The translations under genes were made by a program, and so were the position numbers. Positions 1-7,894 of a stretch of DNA of 64,000 nt are shown piece after piece. How positions within the stretch are numbered: position 1 is the first letter of the stretch; every line of letters begins with the position of its first letter. Source of the DNA: Chloroflexota bacterium. Its GTDB lineage: Bacteria; Chloroflexota; Anaerolineae; Anaerolineales; Villigracilaceae. The stretch is from assembly GCA_016235445.1 (NCBI GenBank), contig JACRLB010000032.1:101020-165019 (forward strand), written 5' to 3'. The notes under the pieces were generated by a model, which saw nothing but the letters and a program-made list of their open reading frames with translations, was not told where the DNA came from and ran no database searches.

Positions 1-60
1 AACAATTTAATCAAATCTTTACGATTATACAACATGCCGCACAAAAATGGCATTGTTTTG

Positions 61-219
61 CGGCTTTGCTACAGTTTTCTCAAAGTCTGAAAATCTTTAA
101 CGCGAATGGCGCGAATTTTTCTGTATTTTCGCGAAATTCACCCAGTTTGCGTAATTCGCGTTAAGCCTTTGCCATAAACTTGTAAAATGGTCAAGCTACT
201 TTGAGAAAGCCGTAGCCGC
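61..219. repeat. Palindromic element, shell L around an A core
   Basis: The stretch before the first gene is not coding. An imperfect inverted repeat joins 61-86 (CGGCTTTGCTACAG, then TTTTCTCAAAGT) to 198-217 (ACTTTGAGAAAGCCGTAGCC). Inside lies an A core at about 100-168, itself palindromic and rich in CGCGAAT and ATTCGCG, ending in TTCGCGTTAAG. The same core recurs at 2890-2972, 7936-8003 and 42,058-42,292 in other shells. No direct repeat was seen at the outer ends. Confidence 0.6.
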
Positions 220-326
220 TTTGCGACTTGAACGTAAATGCGCCAGACTGGTTGTCTGGGAAAGTTTCAACAACAGGGTGTAAGAGAGGGATGGCAAAAA
301 GCATCAGGATGACGAGGAAAAAAACG

Positions 327-1538
327 ATGACCACGAAAGAATTTTCATTCACACTCCAACCTCAGACCATTACGGTCTACGGCACATCCTGGTGCCCTGA
401 TTGCCAACGAGCAAAGAAGTTTTTTGCCGAACACCGTATTCCATATGAAAATGTGGATATTGACAGCGTTCCGGGGGGAATCGCGTTCGTGGAAGGCATC
501 AATAAAGGGATGCGCATCATTCCTACCATCATATTCCCCGATGGCGGTATGTTGGTTGAACCATCCAATTCTCAGCTGGCTGAAAAACTGGGACTCCAGA
601 CCAAGGCGCAACGCGAGTACTATGATGTGATCATCATCGGCGGCGGACCTGCCGGTTTAACCGCATCATTCTATCTTGCCCGCGAAGGGCTGGATGCGCT
701 CGTGATTGAAAAAGCCGGGCTGGGAGGCCAGGCGGGGATTACCCAGGTTTTGGATAACTTTCCCGGTTTCGATGAAGGAATTTCGGGAGCCGAATTTTCA
801 GATCGATTAAGCAGGCAGGCTCGAAAGTTCGGTGTTGAAATCCTCCAGGCCCAGGAGGTGACAGAAATCAAACAGGATGGCGAATATCATATCGTTCACA
901 CAAGTTCAGGGGATCACTACCATAGCAAGGCTGTATTATTGGCTACAGGAGCAAGGTATCGCCGTCTTGGAGTTCCCGGAGAAGATGAACTGATCGGCAT
1001 CAATGTTCATTTCTGTGCCACCTGCGACGGGGCATTCTACAAGGAAAAAAAGGTGCTGGTTGTGGGAGGCGGCAACAGCGGTTTTGAAGAAGGGCTGTTT
1101 CTGACAAAATTTGCGTCCCAGGTTGACATTCTGGTCAATTCACAAGAGCCGAAAGCCAGCAGGATATTGCAGGACAAAGTCGCTGAAAAGGATACGATGA
1201 ACGTTCTGCTTAATCAAAAAATCATCGAATTAAAAGGCGCGAACAGGCTCGACTCCCTGCTTGTAGAGGATAAAACAACCGGCGAAACCCGGGAACTGAA
1301 GTATGACGGCATCTTTGTTTTCATCGGGTTGACGCCAAACAACGACTTGATAAAATATAAACTTGAACTGGATAACGCCGGCTTTCTAAAGACCCATCAC
1401 TTAATGACGAGCATTCCAGGGATATTTGCCGCAGGAGATGTGCGCGCGGGCGCAACCAGACAGGCCGCATCCGCCGCAGGAGAGGGCGCATCCGCCGCGC
1501 TTGCCATTCGTGAATACCTCAAGACTATTGGCGGGTAA
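327..1538 (+). CDS. Thioredoxin reductase-like flavoprotein with N-terminal glutaredoxin domain
   Basis: This 403-residue protein likely passes electrons from NAD(P)H through FAD and a redox-active disulfide to a fused glutaredoxin. Residues 1-90 are a glutaredoxin/thioredoxin fold with a C23-P-D-C26 active site and an IPTIIFP cis-proline segment. Residues 98-403 are the reductase: GGGPAG FAD motif near 105, CATC disulfide at 230-233, a second GGGNSG dinucleotide motif near 246, and a C-terminal GIFAAGDVR FAD motif. ATG 327 is preferred because GAGG lies about 9 bases upstream; in-frame ATGs at 291 and 309 and a TTG at 228 would add up to 33 residues with no homology. The next gene is a free glutaredoxin very like the N-domain, so the two probably work together. 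The physiological electron donor cannot be told from sequence. Confidence 0.93.
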   Translation: MTTKEFSFTLQPQTITVYGTSWCPDCQRAKKFFAEHRIPYENVDIDSVPGGIAFVEGINKGMRIIPTIIFPDGGMLVEPSNSQLAEKLGLQTKAQREYYDVIIIGGGPAGLTASFYLAREGLDALVIEKAGLGGQAGITQVLDNFPGFDEGISGAEFSDRLSRQARKFGVEILQAQEVTEIKQDGEYHIVHTSSGDHYHSKAVLLATGARYRRLGVPGEDELIGINVHFCATCDGAFYKEKKVLVVGGGNSGFEEGLFLTKFASQVDILVNSQEPKASRILQDKVAEKDTMNVLLNQKIIELKGANRLDSLLVEDKTTGETRELKYDGIFVFIGLTPNNDLIKYKLELDNAGFLKTHHLMTSIPGIFAAGDVRAGATRQAASAAGEGASAALAIREYLKTIGG

Positions 1539-1583
1539 AATAACCCTGCAAAGCAAAAATAACACACCATTAGGAGAAACCCT

Positions 1584-1862
1584 TTGAACGACCTGTACAA
1601 CATGAATCCATCGCAAATTGTAATGTACACAACTGAACATTGTTCGGATTGCCACCGGGCAAAAGCCTTCTTTGAAGCCAGCCACATTGAATACCTCCGC
1701 GTTGGGCTGGAGGGCAACCAAGAAGCAACTGAATTTGTAATGACCGTAAACAAAGGAAAACGAAGCGTTCCAACCATCATATTCCCAGGCGGAGCGGTGC
1801 TTGTAGAGCCAAGTTGGGACGAATTGAGAGCGGCCACAGAAAGTAAAGACACCACTGTTTAA
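1584..1862 (+). CDS. Glutaredoxin family protein
   Basis: A 92-residue single-domain glutaredoxin with C20-S-D-C23 and a VPTIIFP cis-proline loop, both matching the N-domain of the upstream reductase, including the unusual x-D inside the CxxC. It is a probable soluble thiol-disulfide carrier reduced by that reductase. TTG at 1584 is taken as start because AGGAG at 1572-1576 is at ideal distance; ATG at 1602 has no such site. The gap to the reductase is 45 bp, so they are likely one transcript. Confidence 0.88.
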   Translation: MNDLYNMNPSQIVMYTTEHCSDCHRAKAFFEASHIEYLRVGLEGNQEATEFVMTVNKGKRSVPTIIFPGGAVLVEPSWDELRAATESKDTTV

Positions 1863-1931
1863 ACTTGAAATAAAGTGACAGTCACTTGTCAGTGCTCTGC
1901 CCGGTTTCAGGCCGGGCATTTGATTCCTTGG

Positions 1932-2111
1932 ACCAGTCTTCGTGGGCAAGCAAAGGTTGTCCGCATTCCCCTTTTCCCTCACCCCAAGTATGAAGACTTT
2001 TCGCCGTGTCGACTCCCCCCTCTCCCTGAGGGAGAGGGCAGGGTGAGGGGTGTTCACAGCCCAGCGAACAATCTGCCTTCCCTGACAACCTTTGCATGCA
2101 TACCAGTCTTC
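1932..2111. repeat. Palindromic element with 10-bp flanking direct repeats
   Basis: Shell arms GCAAAGGTTGTC (1950-1961) and GACAACCTTTGC (2084-2095) are a perfect 12-bp inverted repeat. The core (about 1968-2050) is a CCCTCACC / GGTGAGGG palindrome with a CCCTCTCCCTGAGGGAGAGG hairpin, the same type as the cores at 14,482-14,552 and 24,122-24,205. The whole unit is flanked by ACCAGTCTTC at 1932-1941 and 2102-2111, a candidate target-site duplication. The rest of the 1863-2146 gap holds nothing else that I recognise. Confidence 0.7.
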
Positions 2112-2134
2112 TCTTTCAAAATAATTCACAGGTG

Positions 2135-2140
2135 TATAAT
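2135..2140 (+). promoter_or_regulatory. -10 box TATAAT, leaderless lipoprotein promoter
   Basis: A consensus TATAAT ends 6 bases before ATG 2147, so transcription would begin at or within a base of the start codon. No convincing -35 and no ribosome-binding site are visible. Confidence 0.6.
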
Positions 2141-2146
2141 GGAAAA

Positions 2147-2818
2147 ATGAAAAGAATCGTGATTTTTCTATTAATAGCCGCATCGCTGACTTCATGTGAA
2201 CTCTGGGGAGTTGCCCCACAGCCTTTCCCGGTTTGGACCGCGATCCCCACCCAAACGCCAGGGATTGTCACCCCCACCCCGTTCATCATCCCTCCCCCGA
2301 TTTTCGTGAACACCAACACCCCCGCTTCAAATGTGACCGTGATCTCACCCGTCACCCCTGAAAATACGATTACGCCCTCGCCCAGCCCCACATTCACCCC
2401 TCTCCAACCAACTGAAACTTTTACTTCTGCCCCAGCACAATCACTAACCCTGGACATCCTGGGATGCAACACCAGCATTGACATCACCCACGGCATGGGC
2501 GAAGTGACCAACGCCTTTGTAACCATCAAAAACACAGGCTCCATTGACCTGCCCAACACCTGCGCCCTCCTCCGCGCCATAGACGAAGACCGTGAACATC
2601 CCGATAAAAAAGTATGCGTCACGAACCTCCCCGCCCAGCGTCAGGTAAACCTGAAATTAACCGTGGACTCTCACTACAACGTGGATACAATCATCCAAGT
2701 CGACGTTTTATCCAATGAAATCACCCTGCTTCGGCTGGACAAACAATCCTGCCGTGATATTGGCCTTTTCGGCGGCGCTCCATCAGACCTGGGAGAAATC
2801 AAACCAATCACGCCCTAA
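2147..2818 (+). CDS. Secreted lipoprotein with Pro/Thr-rich linker
   Basis: A 223-residue protein with a lipoprotein signal: KR near the N-terminus, a hydrophobic stretch at 4-13 and an LTSC lipobox placing the lipidated Cys at 17. Residues 18-100 form a low-complexity Pro/Thr/Ser linker typical of surface proteins in this phylum. Residues 100-223 look like a single beta-sandwich domain containing NAFVTIKNTGS, of the type seen in FxLYD or CARDB modules, with several cysteines. It is probably anchored on the outer face of the membrane. The binding partner is unknown. The ATG at 2147 is chosen over upstream in-frame codons because the signal peptide begins there. Confidence 0.82.
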   Translation: MKRIVIFLLIAASLTSCELWGVAPQPFPVWTAIPTQTPGIVTPTPFIIPPPIFVNTNTPASNVTVISPVTPENTITPSPSPTFTPLQPTETFTSAPAQSLTLDILGCNTSIDITHGMGEVTNAFVTIKNTGSIDLPNTCALLRAIDEDREHPDKKVCVTNLPAQRQVNLKLTVDSHYNVDTIIQVDVLSNEITLLRLDKQSCRDIGLFGGAPSDLGEIKPITP

Positions 2819-2845
2819 AACCTCCCTGCCTTTTGCATGGTGATA

Positions 2846-2988
2846 CCAAGGTCACTTGACAACTTTTTAATTTTGCAGCAAGACTTAATGCGAAAAGCGC
2901 AAATTGGGCTAATTTTCGCGAAACTCAATAAAAAATTCGCGTCATTCGCCTTTTCGCGGAATTCGCGTTAAGATTTTCCTGACCTTGG
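2846..2988. repeat. Palindromic element, shell M around an A core
   Basis: Perfect 9-bp arms CCAAGGTCA (2846-2854) and TGACCTTGG (2980-2988) enclose an A core (about 2890-2972) with TTTTCGCGAAA, ATTCGCG and TTCGCGTTAAG segments. The core is shared with 61-219 but the shell is different. Confidence 0.68.
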
Positions 2989-3040
2989 AAAAGCCATATT
3001 GCCTTTTGAGGTTACAAGCCCAAATTTATATCTTTTCCTT

Positions 3041-3046
3041 TATAAT
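3041..3046 (+). promoter_or_regulatory. -10 box TATAAT, leaderless start
   Basis: TATAAT ends 6 bases before ATG 3053 in an AT-rich stretch with no ribosome-binding site, so a leaderless mRNA is likely. A matching -35 hexamer is not obvious. Confidence 0.6.
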
Positions 3047-3052
3047 AAAAAC

Positions 3053-3517
3053 ATGGCACTCCCCCAACCCGAACAACAAACCCCGCCCGCTCCACAACCA
3101 ACGCCTGAACAACTTGCTGAGTTGCGCGAACAGGAACGCCGCCAGAAAACACTTGTTACAAGCGTCATTGCAGGCATTGTTTTGATCGTCGCCCTGCTCG
3201 GCGTGGCAATTTATTTCCTGATGCAACCCACTGCCCCCACAGACAAAATCCGCGACGTGTTCATTATCGTCGTCGCGCTGGAATCGCTCGTAATCGGCGT
3301 GGCGTTGATCGTTCTCATCGTCCAGCTTGCCAGCCTTATCAACCTTCTGCAAAACGAAGTCCGTCCCATCTTGCACGCCACCAGCGAAACCGTCAACACC
3401 CTGCGCGGCACAGTGGAATTTTTAGGCGAAGAAGTCATCGAACCCGTCATGAAATTGAGCGGCTATCTGGCTGGCCTAAAGCGTATGTTAGAATTATTAG
3501 GCATCAAGCCTAAATAA
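3053..3517 (+). CDS. Small two-helix membrane protein
   Basis: A 154-residue protein of unknown family. Residues 1-32 are Pro/Gln/Glu-rich and probably cytoplasmic. Two hydrophobic helices lie at about 33-56 and 67-93. The C-terminal 60 residues are an amphipathic helix, with NEVRPILHATSETVNTLRG resembling the repeat of DUF948-type proteins. It is followed 61 bp downstream by a YtxH-type protein, a pairing also known for DUF948 and YtxH genes, which suggests a shared envelope or stress role. That role is inference. Confidence 0.72.
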   Translation: MALPQPEQQTPPAPQPTPEQLAELREQERRQKTLVTSVIAGIVLIVALLGVAIYFLMQPTAPTDKIRDVFIIVVALESLVIGVALIVLIVQLASLINLLQNEVRPILHATSETVNTLRGTVEFLGEEVIEPVMKLSGYLAGLKRMLELLGIKPK

Positions 3518-3578
3518 AAACAAAGACCTCTTCATAAACAAGGTCGCCCATCAAAATAATTATCAAAGGAGAAATACC

Positions 3579-3926
3579 ATGTCTGACCGTGATGAATTTG
3601 GAGCCTTTCTTGTCGGATTTGTCGTCGGCGGCCTTACTGGCGCCGTCGTAGCCTTGCTCTTTGCCCCCCAATCCGGCGAAGAAACCCGCGCATTGATCAA
3701 GGATAAATCAATCGAACTGCGTGACCGCGCTTCACACTCCGCTGAAGAAATGCTGGCCCGCGCAGAATCAGCCGCCGCTGAAGCCCGCGCCCGCGCCGAA
3801 GAACTCACCAAAGAAGCCCGCCAGCGCGCCACAGAATTGGCAAACGAAGTTCGTGAACGCGGCAAAGGCGCGCTCGAAGCCGTACGCAAAACCAAAAAAG
3901 ACGGCGGCGAAGCCACCCCCGCATAA
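3579..3926 (+). CDS. YtxH domain protein
   Basis: A 115-residue protein with a Gly/Val-rich membrane helix at about 9-29 followed by FAPQSGEETR, the hallmark of the YtxH (GvpT-like) family. The remainder is an Ala/Glu/Arg-rich long helix that probably forms a coiled coil. GGAGAAATACC before the ATG is a good ribosome-binding site. YtxH proteins are linked to stress responses in Firmicutes; the molecular role is not known. It is the last gene before the hairpin at 3942. Confidence 0.85.
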   Translation: MSDRDEFGAFLVGFVVGGLTGAVVALLFAPQSGEETRALIKDKSIELRDRASHSAEEMLARAESAAAEARARAEELTKEARQRATELANEVRERGKGALEAVRKTKKDGGEATPA

Positions 3927-3941
3927 TCAAAAAACACAAAC

Positions 3942-3981
3942 AACAAGGGTTTGACTTCACCGTCAAACCCTTGTTTCATTT
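3942..3981 (+). terminator. Perfect 14-bp terminator hairpin
   Basis: Arms 3942-3955 (AACAAGGGTTTGAC) and 3962-3975 pair perfectly around a 6-base loop and are followed by TTTCATTT. It ends transcription after the YtxH gene and lies directly against the next start codon at 3982, so it may also shape that gene's 5' end. Confidence 0.78.
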
Positions 3982-4605
3982 ATGAAACTCTTCCAGCGCT
4001 TCATGCGTTTTTTCTACCACCTGCTCTACCATCCCTTCGCGTTCACCTACGATCTCGTTGCCGCCGCCGTTTCATTTGGAAAATGGAAAGACTGGGTCTT
4101 TGGCATTCTCCCATTTATCAACGGGACTCGCATCCTCGAGCTGGGACATGGCCCCGGGCATTTGCAACGCCTCCTTCTTAACCGCGGCCTGATCGCTGTT
4201 GCGATAGATGAATCCAGGCAAATGGCCGCTCTCGCCAAACGCCGCCTCGGCCCCACCCAAAAACTCACCCGCGGACTCGCCCAGGCCTTGCCCTTTCAAA
4301 GCGAATCGTTCGACACCCTCGTCGCCACATTCCCAAGCGAATATATTTTCGACATGCTCACTTTTTCAGAGGGGCGCCGAATCCTTCGTAACAGAGGCAG
4401 GTTCATCGTCCTGCTTGCGGCGTGGCCGAAAAATCCTTTTCTCGCGTGGCTCTTCAAAGTCACAGGCGAAAGCCCATCCGAAGCCGAAGAATCCATAAAA
4501 TCCAAAACAAAAGAACGGCTGGCAGATACGGGATTTAACCTGGAAGTTGAAATAGTTGAAGTAAAATCGAGCAAGTTATTGATTATCGTCGCAACAAAGA
4601 AATGA
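3982..4605 (+). CDS. Class I SAM-dependent methyltransferase
   Basis: A 207-residue protein with the Rossmann methyltransferase motif I, ILELGHGPG (about residues 50-58), an acidic end to the next strand (AVAIDES), and a motif IV-like segment LVATFPSEYI. The first 35 residues are hydrophobic and aromatic (FMRFFYHLLYHPF), so it may bind the membrane or a lipid. The substrate is not evident. No ribosome-binding site precedes the ATG because the terminator hairpin fills that space. A GTG or TTG further upstream would lie inside the hairpin, so ATG 3982 is kept. Confidence 0.82.
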   Translation: MKLFQRFMRFFYHLLYHPFAFTYDLVAAAVSFGKWKDWVFGILPFINGTRILELGHGPGHLQRLLLNRGLIAVAIDESRQMAALAKRRLGPTQKLTRGLAQALPFQSESFDTLVATFPSEYIFDMLTFSEGRRILRNRGRFIVLLAAWPKNPFLAWLFKVTGESPSEAEESIKSKTKERLADTGFNLEVEIVEVKSSKLLIIVATKK

Positions 4606-4616
4606 AAGGAATTCAA

Positions 4617-5255
4617 ATGCTAAAAAAATTACGTGAACCCGTCAACAGCCTCACCCATTGGGCAGGCGCAATCCTCGGCCTTGCAGGGATGATCGCCCTG
4701 CTCATCGTCGGCTGGGGCACACCCGCCAAAGTGATCTCGCTTGTCGTGTACGGCTTGAGCCTGATCTTTTTATTTTCGGCCAGCGCCACGTATCACATGG
4801 TTCGCGCAAAAGACAAGGTTCTGGAGATCTTCCGCAAAATTGACCATGCGGCAATTTTTATTTTGATCGCGGGCACCTACACCCCGTTCTGCGTCAACGC
4901 CTTTACCGGCTTCTGGAAGTGGGGCATGTTGAGCATCATCTGGTCGCTGGCAATCATTGGGATCGTGGTGAAGATATTCTACATTCGCGCGCCGCGCTGG
5001 TTGAATGCAGGCATCTACGTTTTCATGGGCTGGCTGTGCGTCACCGCCAGTGGACAGTTGCTCGCCGCGCTCCCAACCTGGGTGTTCGTCTGGCTGATCA
5101 TTGGCGGCGTAGTTTACACATTGGGCGCGGTGGTCTACTCCACAAAGATTTTCAACTTCAAGCCTGGCGTATTTGGCTTTCATGAAGTCTGGCATATCTT
5201 CGTCCTGTTCGCCGCCGCCGCGCACTTTGTAGCGGTGATGGGCGTGGCGATTTAA
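4617..5255 (+). CDS. Hemolysin III / PAQR family membrane protein
   Basis: A 212-residue seven-helix membrane protein of the HlyIII/YqfA family. Family residues are visible: SATYHM after the second helix, DHAAIFILIAGTYTPF in the middle, and HEVWHIFVLFAAAAHF near the C-terminus, which supply the conserved Ser, Asp and His of the presumed zinc site. Members affect membrane homeostasis, and some in B. cereus were described as pore formers. ATG 4617 follows AAAGGA; an upstream ATG at 4602 overlaps the methyltransferase stop and is less likely. It is probably co-transcribed with that gene. Confidence 0.92.
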   Translation: MLKKLREPVNSLTHWAGAILGLAGMIALLIVGWGTPAKVISLVVYGLSLIFLFSASATYHMVRAKDKVLEIFRKIDHAAIFILIAGTYTPFCVNAFTGFWKWGMLSIIWSLAIIGIVVKIFYIRAPRWLNAGIYVFMGWLCVTASGQLLAALPTWVFVWLIIGGVVYTLGAVVYSTKIFNFKPGVFGFHEVWHIFVLFAAAAHFVAVMGVAI

Positions 5256-5257
5256 TA

Positions 5258-5396
5258 TTAGAAATTATCGGAAATAAAATTAGGATACCGAACGCAAAGC
5301 GCACAGAAAAACGCAAATCAATTCTTTCAAATCAGCGAAAATCAGCGTTCATCAGCGTCCCATTAAAACTTGTGACTTCTGACCGATAAAGTCTAA
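5258..5396. repeat. Palindromic element, shell D around a C core
   Basis: Shell D arms read TTAGAAATTATCGG (5258-5271) and CCGATAAAGTCTAA (5383-5396). The core (about 5287-5370) is the C palindrome: AACGCAAAGCGCACAGAAAAACGC on one side, GCGTTCATCAGCGTCC on the other. The same shell at 8459 and 38,087 holds a different core. It abuts a B element on its right. Confidence 0.65.
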
Positions 5397-5397
5397 T

Positions 5398-5583
5398 TAG
5401 ACAATGGCACATTAAGACTGAAACCAAAGTGCAAAACCACAAAGGGTACCAAGTAACACGAAGGAAACCTTGATTTTTAGCATTTTGCTCTCCTCACCTG
5501 CACTGCAACAAACGCAGTGCGGCGCAAGTGTTGTGCCCCTTTGTGGACTTTGTGGTAAAGGTTTTGAAATGTGACATTGTCAA
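5398..5583. repeat. B element (TIR GACAATGTCACATT), inverted copy
   Basis: Ends GACAATGGCACATT (5400-5413) and AATGTGACATTGTC (5568-5581) are a 14-bp inverted repeat with one mismatch. Relative to copies at 14,384 and 35,622 this copy is inverted. Its centre holds the CACTGCAACAAACGCAGTG palindrome. No flanking duplication is seen here. Together with the adjoining D element it fills the entire 5256-5585 gap. Confidence 0.75.
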
Positions 5584-5585
5584 AC

Positions 5586-6338
5586 ATGTTTTTCGGATAT
5601 GACCTCAAAGAAATCTTCATGTTCCCCTTCAAAGATGCGGAAGCCCGCAAGTACCTGCTGGTCGGCGGGCTGGTTTCGATTGCCGCATTTTTCATCCCCA
5701 TCCTTCCCTATCTCGTCTTGTACGGGTACGCCGTCATCATCGCAAGGCAGGTGTTGAGAGGCGAATCGCCGCACATGGTCCCCTGGGAAGATTGGGGCGG
5801 AATGCTCAAAGACGGCGCCAAATTATTTGGCATTCGCATGATCTTCTCCATCCCCATCCTGATTCTTGCCATGCCGCTATTTGCCGCAAGCTTTGCCATG
5901 CCCTTCATCGCTGAAAACATGGACAGCGCCAGCGCCGACTCGCTCATTACAATCATGAGCCTCGTCATGCTGGGAACCTTCTGCATCCTCATCCCCCTCT
6001 CTTTGCCGCTCACCGTACTCATCCCCGCCGCCGAAATGCACATGGTAGACAACAACGACTTCGCCGCAGGCTTCCGCCTCAAGGAATGGTGGCAAATTTT
6101 CCGCGCCAACCTGGGCGGCTTTATCGTCGCCTTCGGCATCTACTATATCGTTTCCATGGCGCTCGTCATCGTGATGCAAATTCTCGTCGCCACACTCATC
6201 TTTGCCTGCCTCCTGTTCATCCTCATCCCTGCCATGACGATCTACCTCACACTGGTCATGTACACCACCATCGCCATCGCATATCGAGACGGCAAGATAA
6301 AACTGGCTCAAAGCAAACCCACCCCACAAACCACATAA
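5586..6338 (+). CDS. DUF4013 family membrane protein
   Basis: A 250-residue protein with about five to six hydrophobic helices (roughly 24-50, 85-112, 122-150, 180-212 and 215-235). The pattern KYLLVGGLVSI with PILPYLVLYGYAV near the start and the long C-terminal double helix match DUF4013 proteins, which are common in Chloroflexota and archaea and have no known function. The ATG sits two bases after the end of the B element, and no ribosome-binding site is visible. Expression would have to rely on a promoter carried by the repeat, or on read-through. Confidence 0.8.
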   Translation: MFFGYDLKEIFMFPFKDAEARKYLLVGGLVSIAAFFIPILPYLVLYGYAVIIARQVLRGESPHMVPWEDWGGMLKDGAKLFGIRMIFSIPILILAMPLFAASFAMPFIAENMDSASADSLITIMSLVMLGTFCILIPLSLPLTVLIPAAEMHMVDNNDFAAGFRLKEWWQIFRANLGGFIVAFGIYYIVSMALVIVMQILVATLIFACLLFILIPAMTIYLTLVMYTTIAIAYRDGKIKLAQSKPTPQTT

Positions 6339-6341
6339 ACC

Positions 6342-7727
6342 ATGCGCCCACTTGAAATAACTTTATCGGTATTGCTCACAATTTATTTGGTCTGGCCGCA
6401 CCCGCGCCCGTTTGCTATTCGGCTTTTCCCTGCGCTGGCATTACTCGCGGCCCTGACTCACTTCGGGCTCGAAGGCTATCGCTGGCAAATGATTCCGCTT
6501 TACGTGCTGGCTTCCCTGCTCACGATCAGCAGTTTGATGAAAATCACTGGCTCAAGCGATTGGAAACCCCTCGCCTCTTACTTGACCCTCATCCTGCTTG
6601 CGCTTTCATTGGCAGTTCCCACTCTTCTGCCTGTTCCCAAAATCCCCACCCCCAGCGGACCTTTCCAGATCGGCACATCCATTTACGAATTGAACGACAC
6701 CTCTCGCCAGGAACTTTATTCTGGCAGGGACGAGTCGCGCCGATTCATGATTCAGGTTTGGTATCCTGCCGAGCCGAAGGACACCGATGTCCGCGCCCCA
6801 TGGATGACAAATGCCGAAAAATTCGCTCCTGCAATCGCAGGGTTTCTCGAAATGCCCCCCTTCTTTCTCGATCATCTTGCCCTTGCAGATAGCCCCGCCT
6901 ATCTGAACGCTCCCCTGGCAATGGCAGACAAACCATATCCTGTCATCCTCTTCTCGCATGGCTGGCAGGGATTCAACGCGCAAAACACAGGTCAGGCCGT
7001 GGAGTTGGCGAGTCACGGTTTTGTGGTGATTGGCATCCAGCATACCTACGGGGCCGTCCTCACGGTTTTTCCTGATGGGACGGTGGCGCCGAACAACCCG
7101 AAAGCCCTGCCCGAAAACGCAGACGACCCCAACTACGAAGTTGTGGCTCGCAAGCTGGTAAATCAATGGGCTGGGGATATGTCCTTCGTGCTGAATCAAT
7201 TGTCAGATTGGGACAAAGAGGCGGGCAATCCTTTCGTCAAGAAGTTGGATTTGGAGCGCGTCGGGGTCTACGGTCACTCTACAGGCGGAGGCGCGGCCAT
7301 CCAATTCTGCGGCACGGATTCACGCTGTAAGGCCGTGCTCGGCATGGACCCGTTCATGCGCCCCGTGTCTGCCGAAGTGATTGCAAGCGGTGTGCCACAG
7401 CCATCCTTCTTTATGTTTAGCCAGGGTTGGGCGGATATCACCGATAGCAAAAACAACAGGCTCTTCGATCAGTTCTATCCGAATGCGCCCGGCTTGCAAG
7501 GTGTGATCGTCATTGACGGCACAAGGCATTACGATTTCAGCGACCTGCCCCTGCTTTCACCAATTGCGCCCCAGCTTGGGTTGAAAGGCCCGTTGAACGG
7601 ACAGAGGGTAACAGAGATCGTAGATTCGTACCTGCTTGATTTCTTTGAAATGGAATTAAATAATAAACCATCAGACCTGTTCGATGGAAGCTTCAATACT
7701 TTTCAGGAAGTGAAGGTGCGAAAATGA
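6342..7727 (+). CDS. Membrane-anchored alpha/beta hydrolase, PAF-acetylhydrolase type
   Basis: A 461-residue protein. Residues 1-105 contain about four hydrophobic helices. Residues 110-461 are an alpha/beta hydrolase: VILFSHGWQG provides the oxyanion segment (near 203), GHSTGG provides the nucleophile Ser313, and RHYDFSD near 405 offers the catalytic His. This combination matches the platelet-activating-factor acetylhydrolase and dienelactone hydrolase group, which cleaves short or oxidised acyl esters. The true substrate is unknown. It starts 3 bp after the DUF4013 gene and overlaps the next small gene by 4 bp, so it is in an operon. Confidence 0.85.
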   Translation: MRPLEITLSVLLTIYLVWPHPRPFAIRLFPALALLAALTHFGLEGYRWQMIPLYVLASLLTISSLMKITGSSDWKPLASYLTLILLALSLAVPTLLPVPKIPTPSGPFQIGTSIYELNDTSRQELYSGRDESRRFMIQVWYPAEPKDTDVRAPWMTNAEKFAPAIAGFLEMPPFFLDHLALADSPAYLNAPLAMADKPYPVILFSHGWQGFNAQNTGQAVELASHGFVVIGIQHTYGAVLTVFPDGTVAPNNPKALPENADDPNYEVVARKLVNQWAGDMSFVLNQLSDWDKEAGNPFVKKLDLERVGVYGHSTGGGAAIQFCGTDSRCKAVLGMDPFMRPVSAEVIASGVPQPSFFMFSQGWADITDSKNNRLFDQFYPNAPGLQGVIVIDGTRHYDFSDLPLLSPIAPQLGLKGPLNGQRVTEIVDSYLLDFFEMELNNKPSDLFDGSFNTFQEVKVRK

Positions 7728-7894
7728 AGAATCAAAATAAACGCAAGGTATCGAGTGTGTTCCTGATTCTGGGGATGGCTTTTCTTGCAATTGGAGTTTC
7801 CACAGACAACACCACCTTTAGCTGGGTTGCGATAGTCTTTGTGCTGATTTCGCTCATCTCAGGTGGAAGATGGCTGAGGCCGAGAAAAATGTAA
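7724..7894 (+). CDS. 56-residue membrane protein, translationally coupled
   Basis: A small gene whose ATG overlaps the TGA of the hydrolase (ATGA). It encodes a Lys/Arg-rich N-terminus (residues 1-8), two hydrophobic helices at about 10-25 and 31-47, and a basic end RWLRPRKM. No family is recognised. The ATGA coupling and the positive flanks argue that it is really translated. Its TAA is the first part of the direct repeat that flanks the next palindromic element. Confidence 0.62.
   Translation: MKNQNKRKVSSVFLILGMAFLAIGVSTDNTTFSWVAIVFVLISLISGGRWLRPRKM

Noticed and set aside
1401..2219. A 272-codon minus-strand frame
   Set aside because: Antisense to the reductase and glutaredoxin genes and to the repeat element; no start signal or domain.
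5258..5583. An IS element
   Set aside because: The segment is only about 325 bp, has no coding frame for a transposase and is explained by two short palindromic elements.
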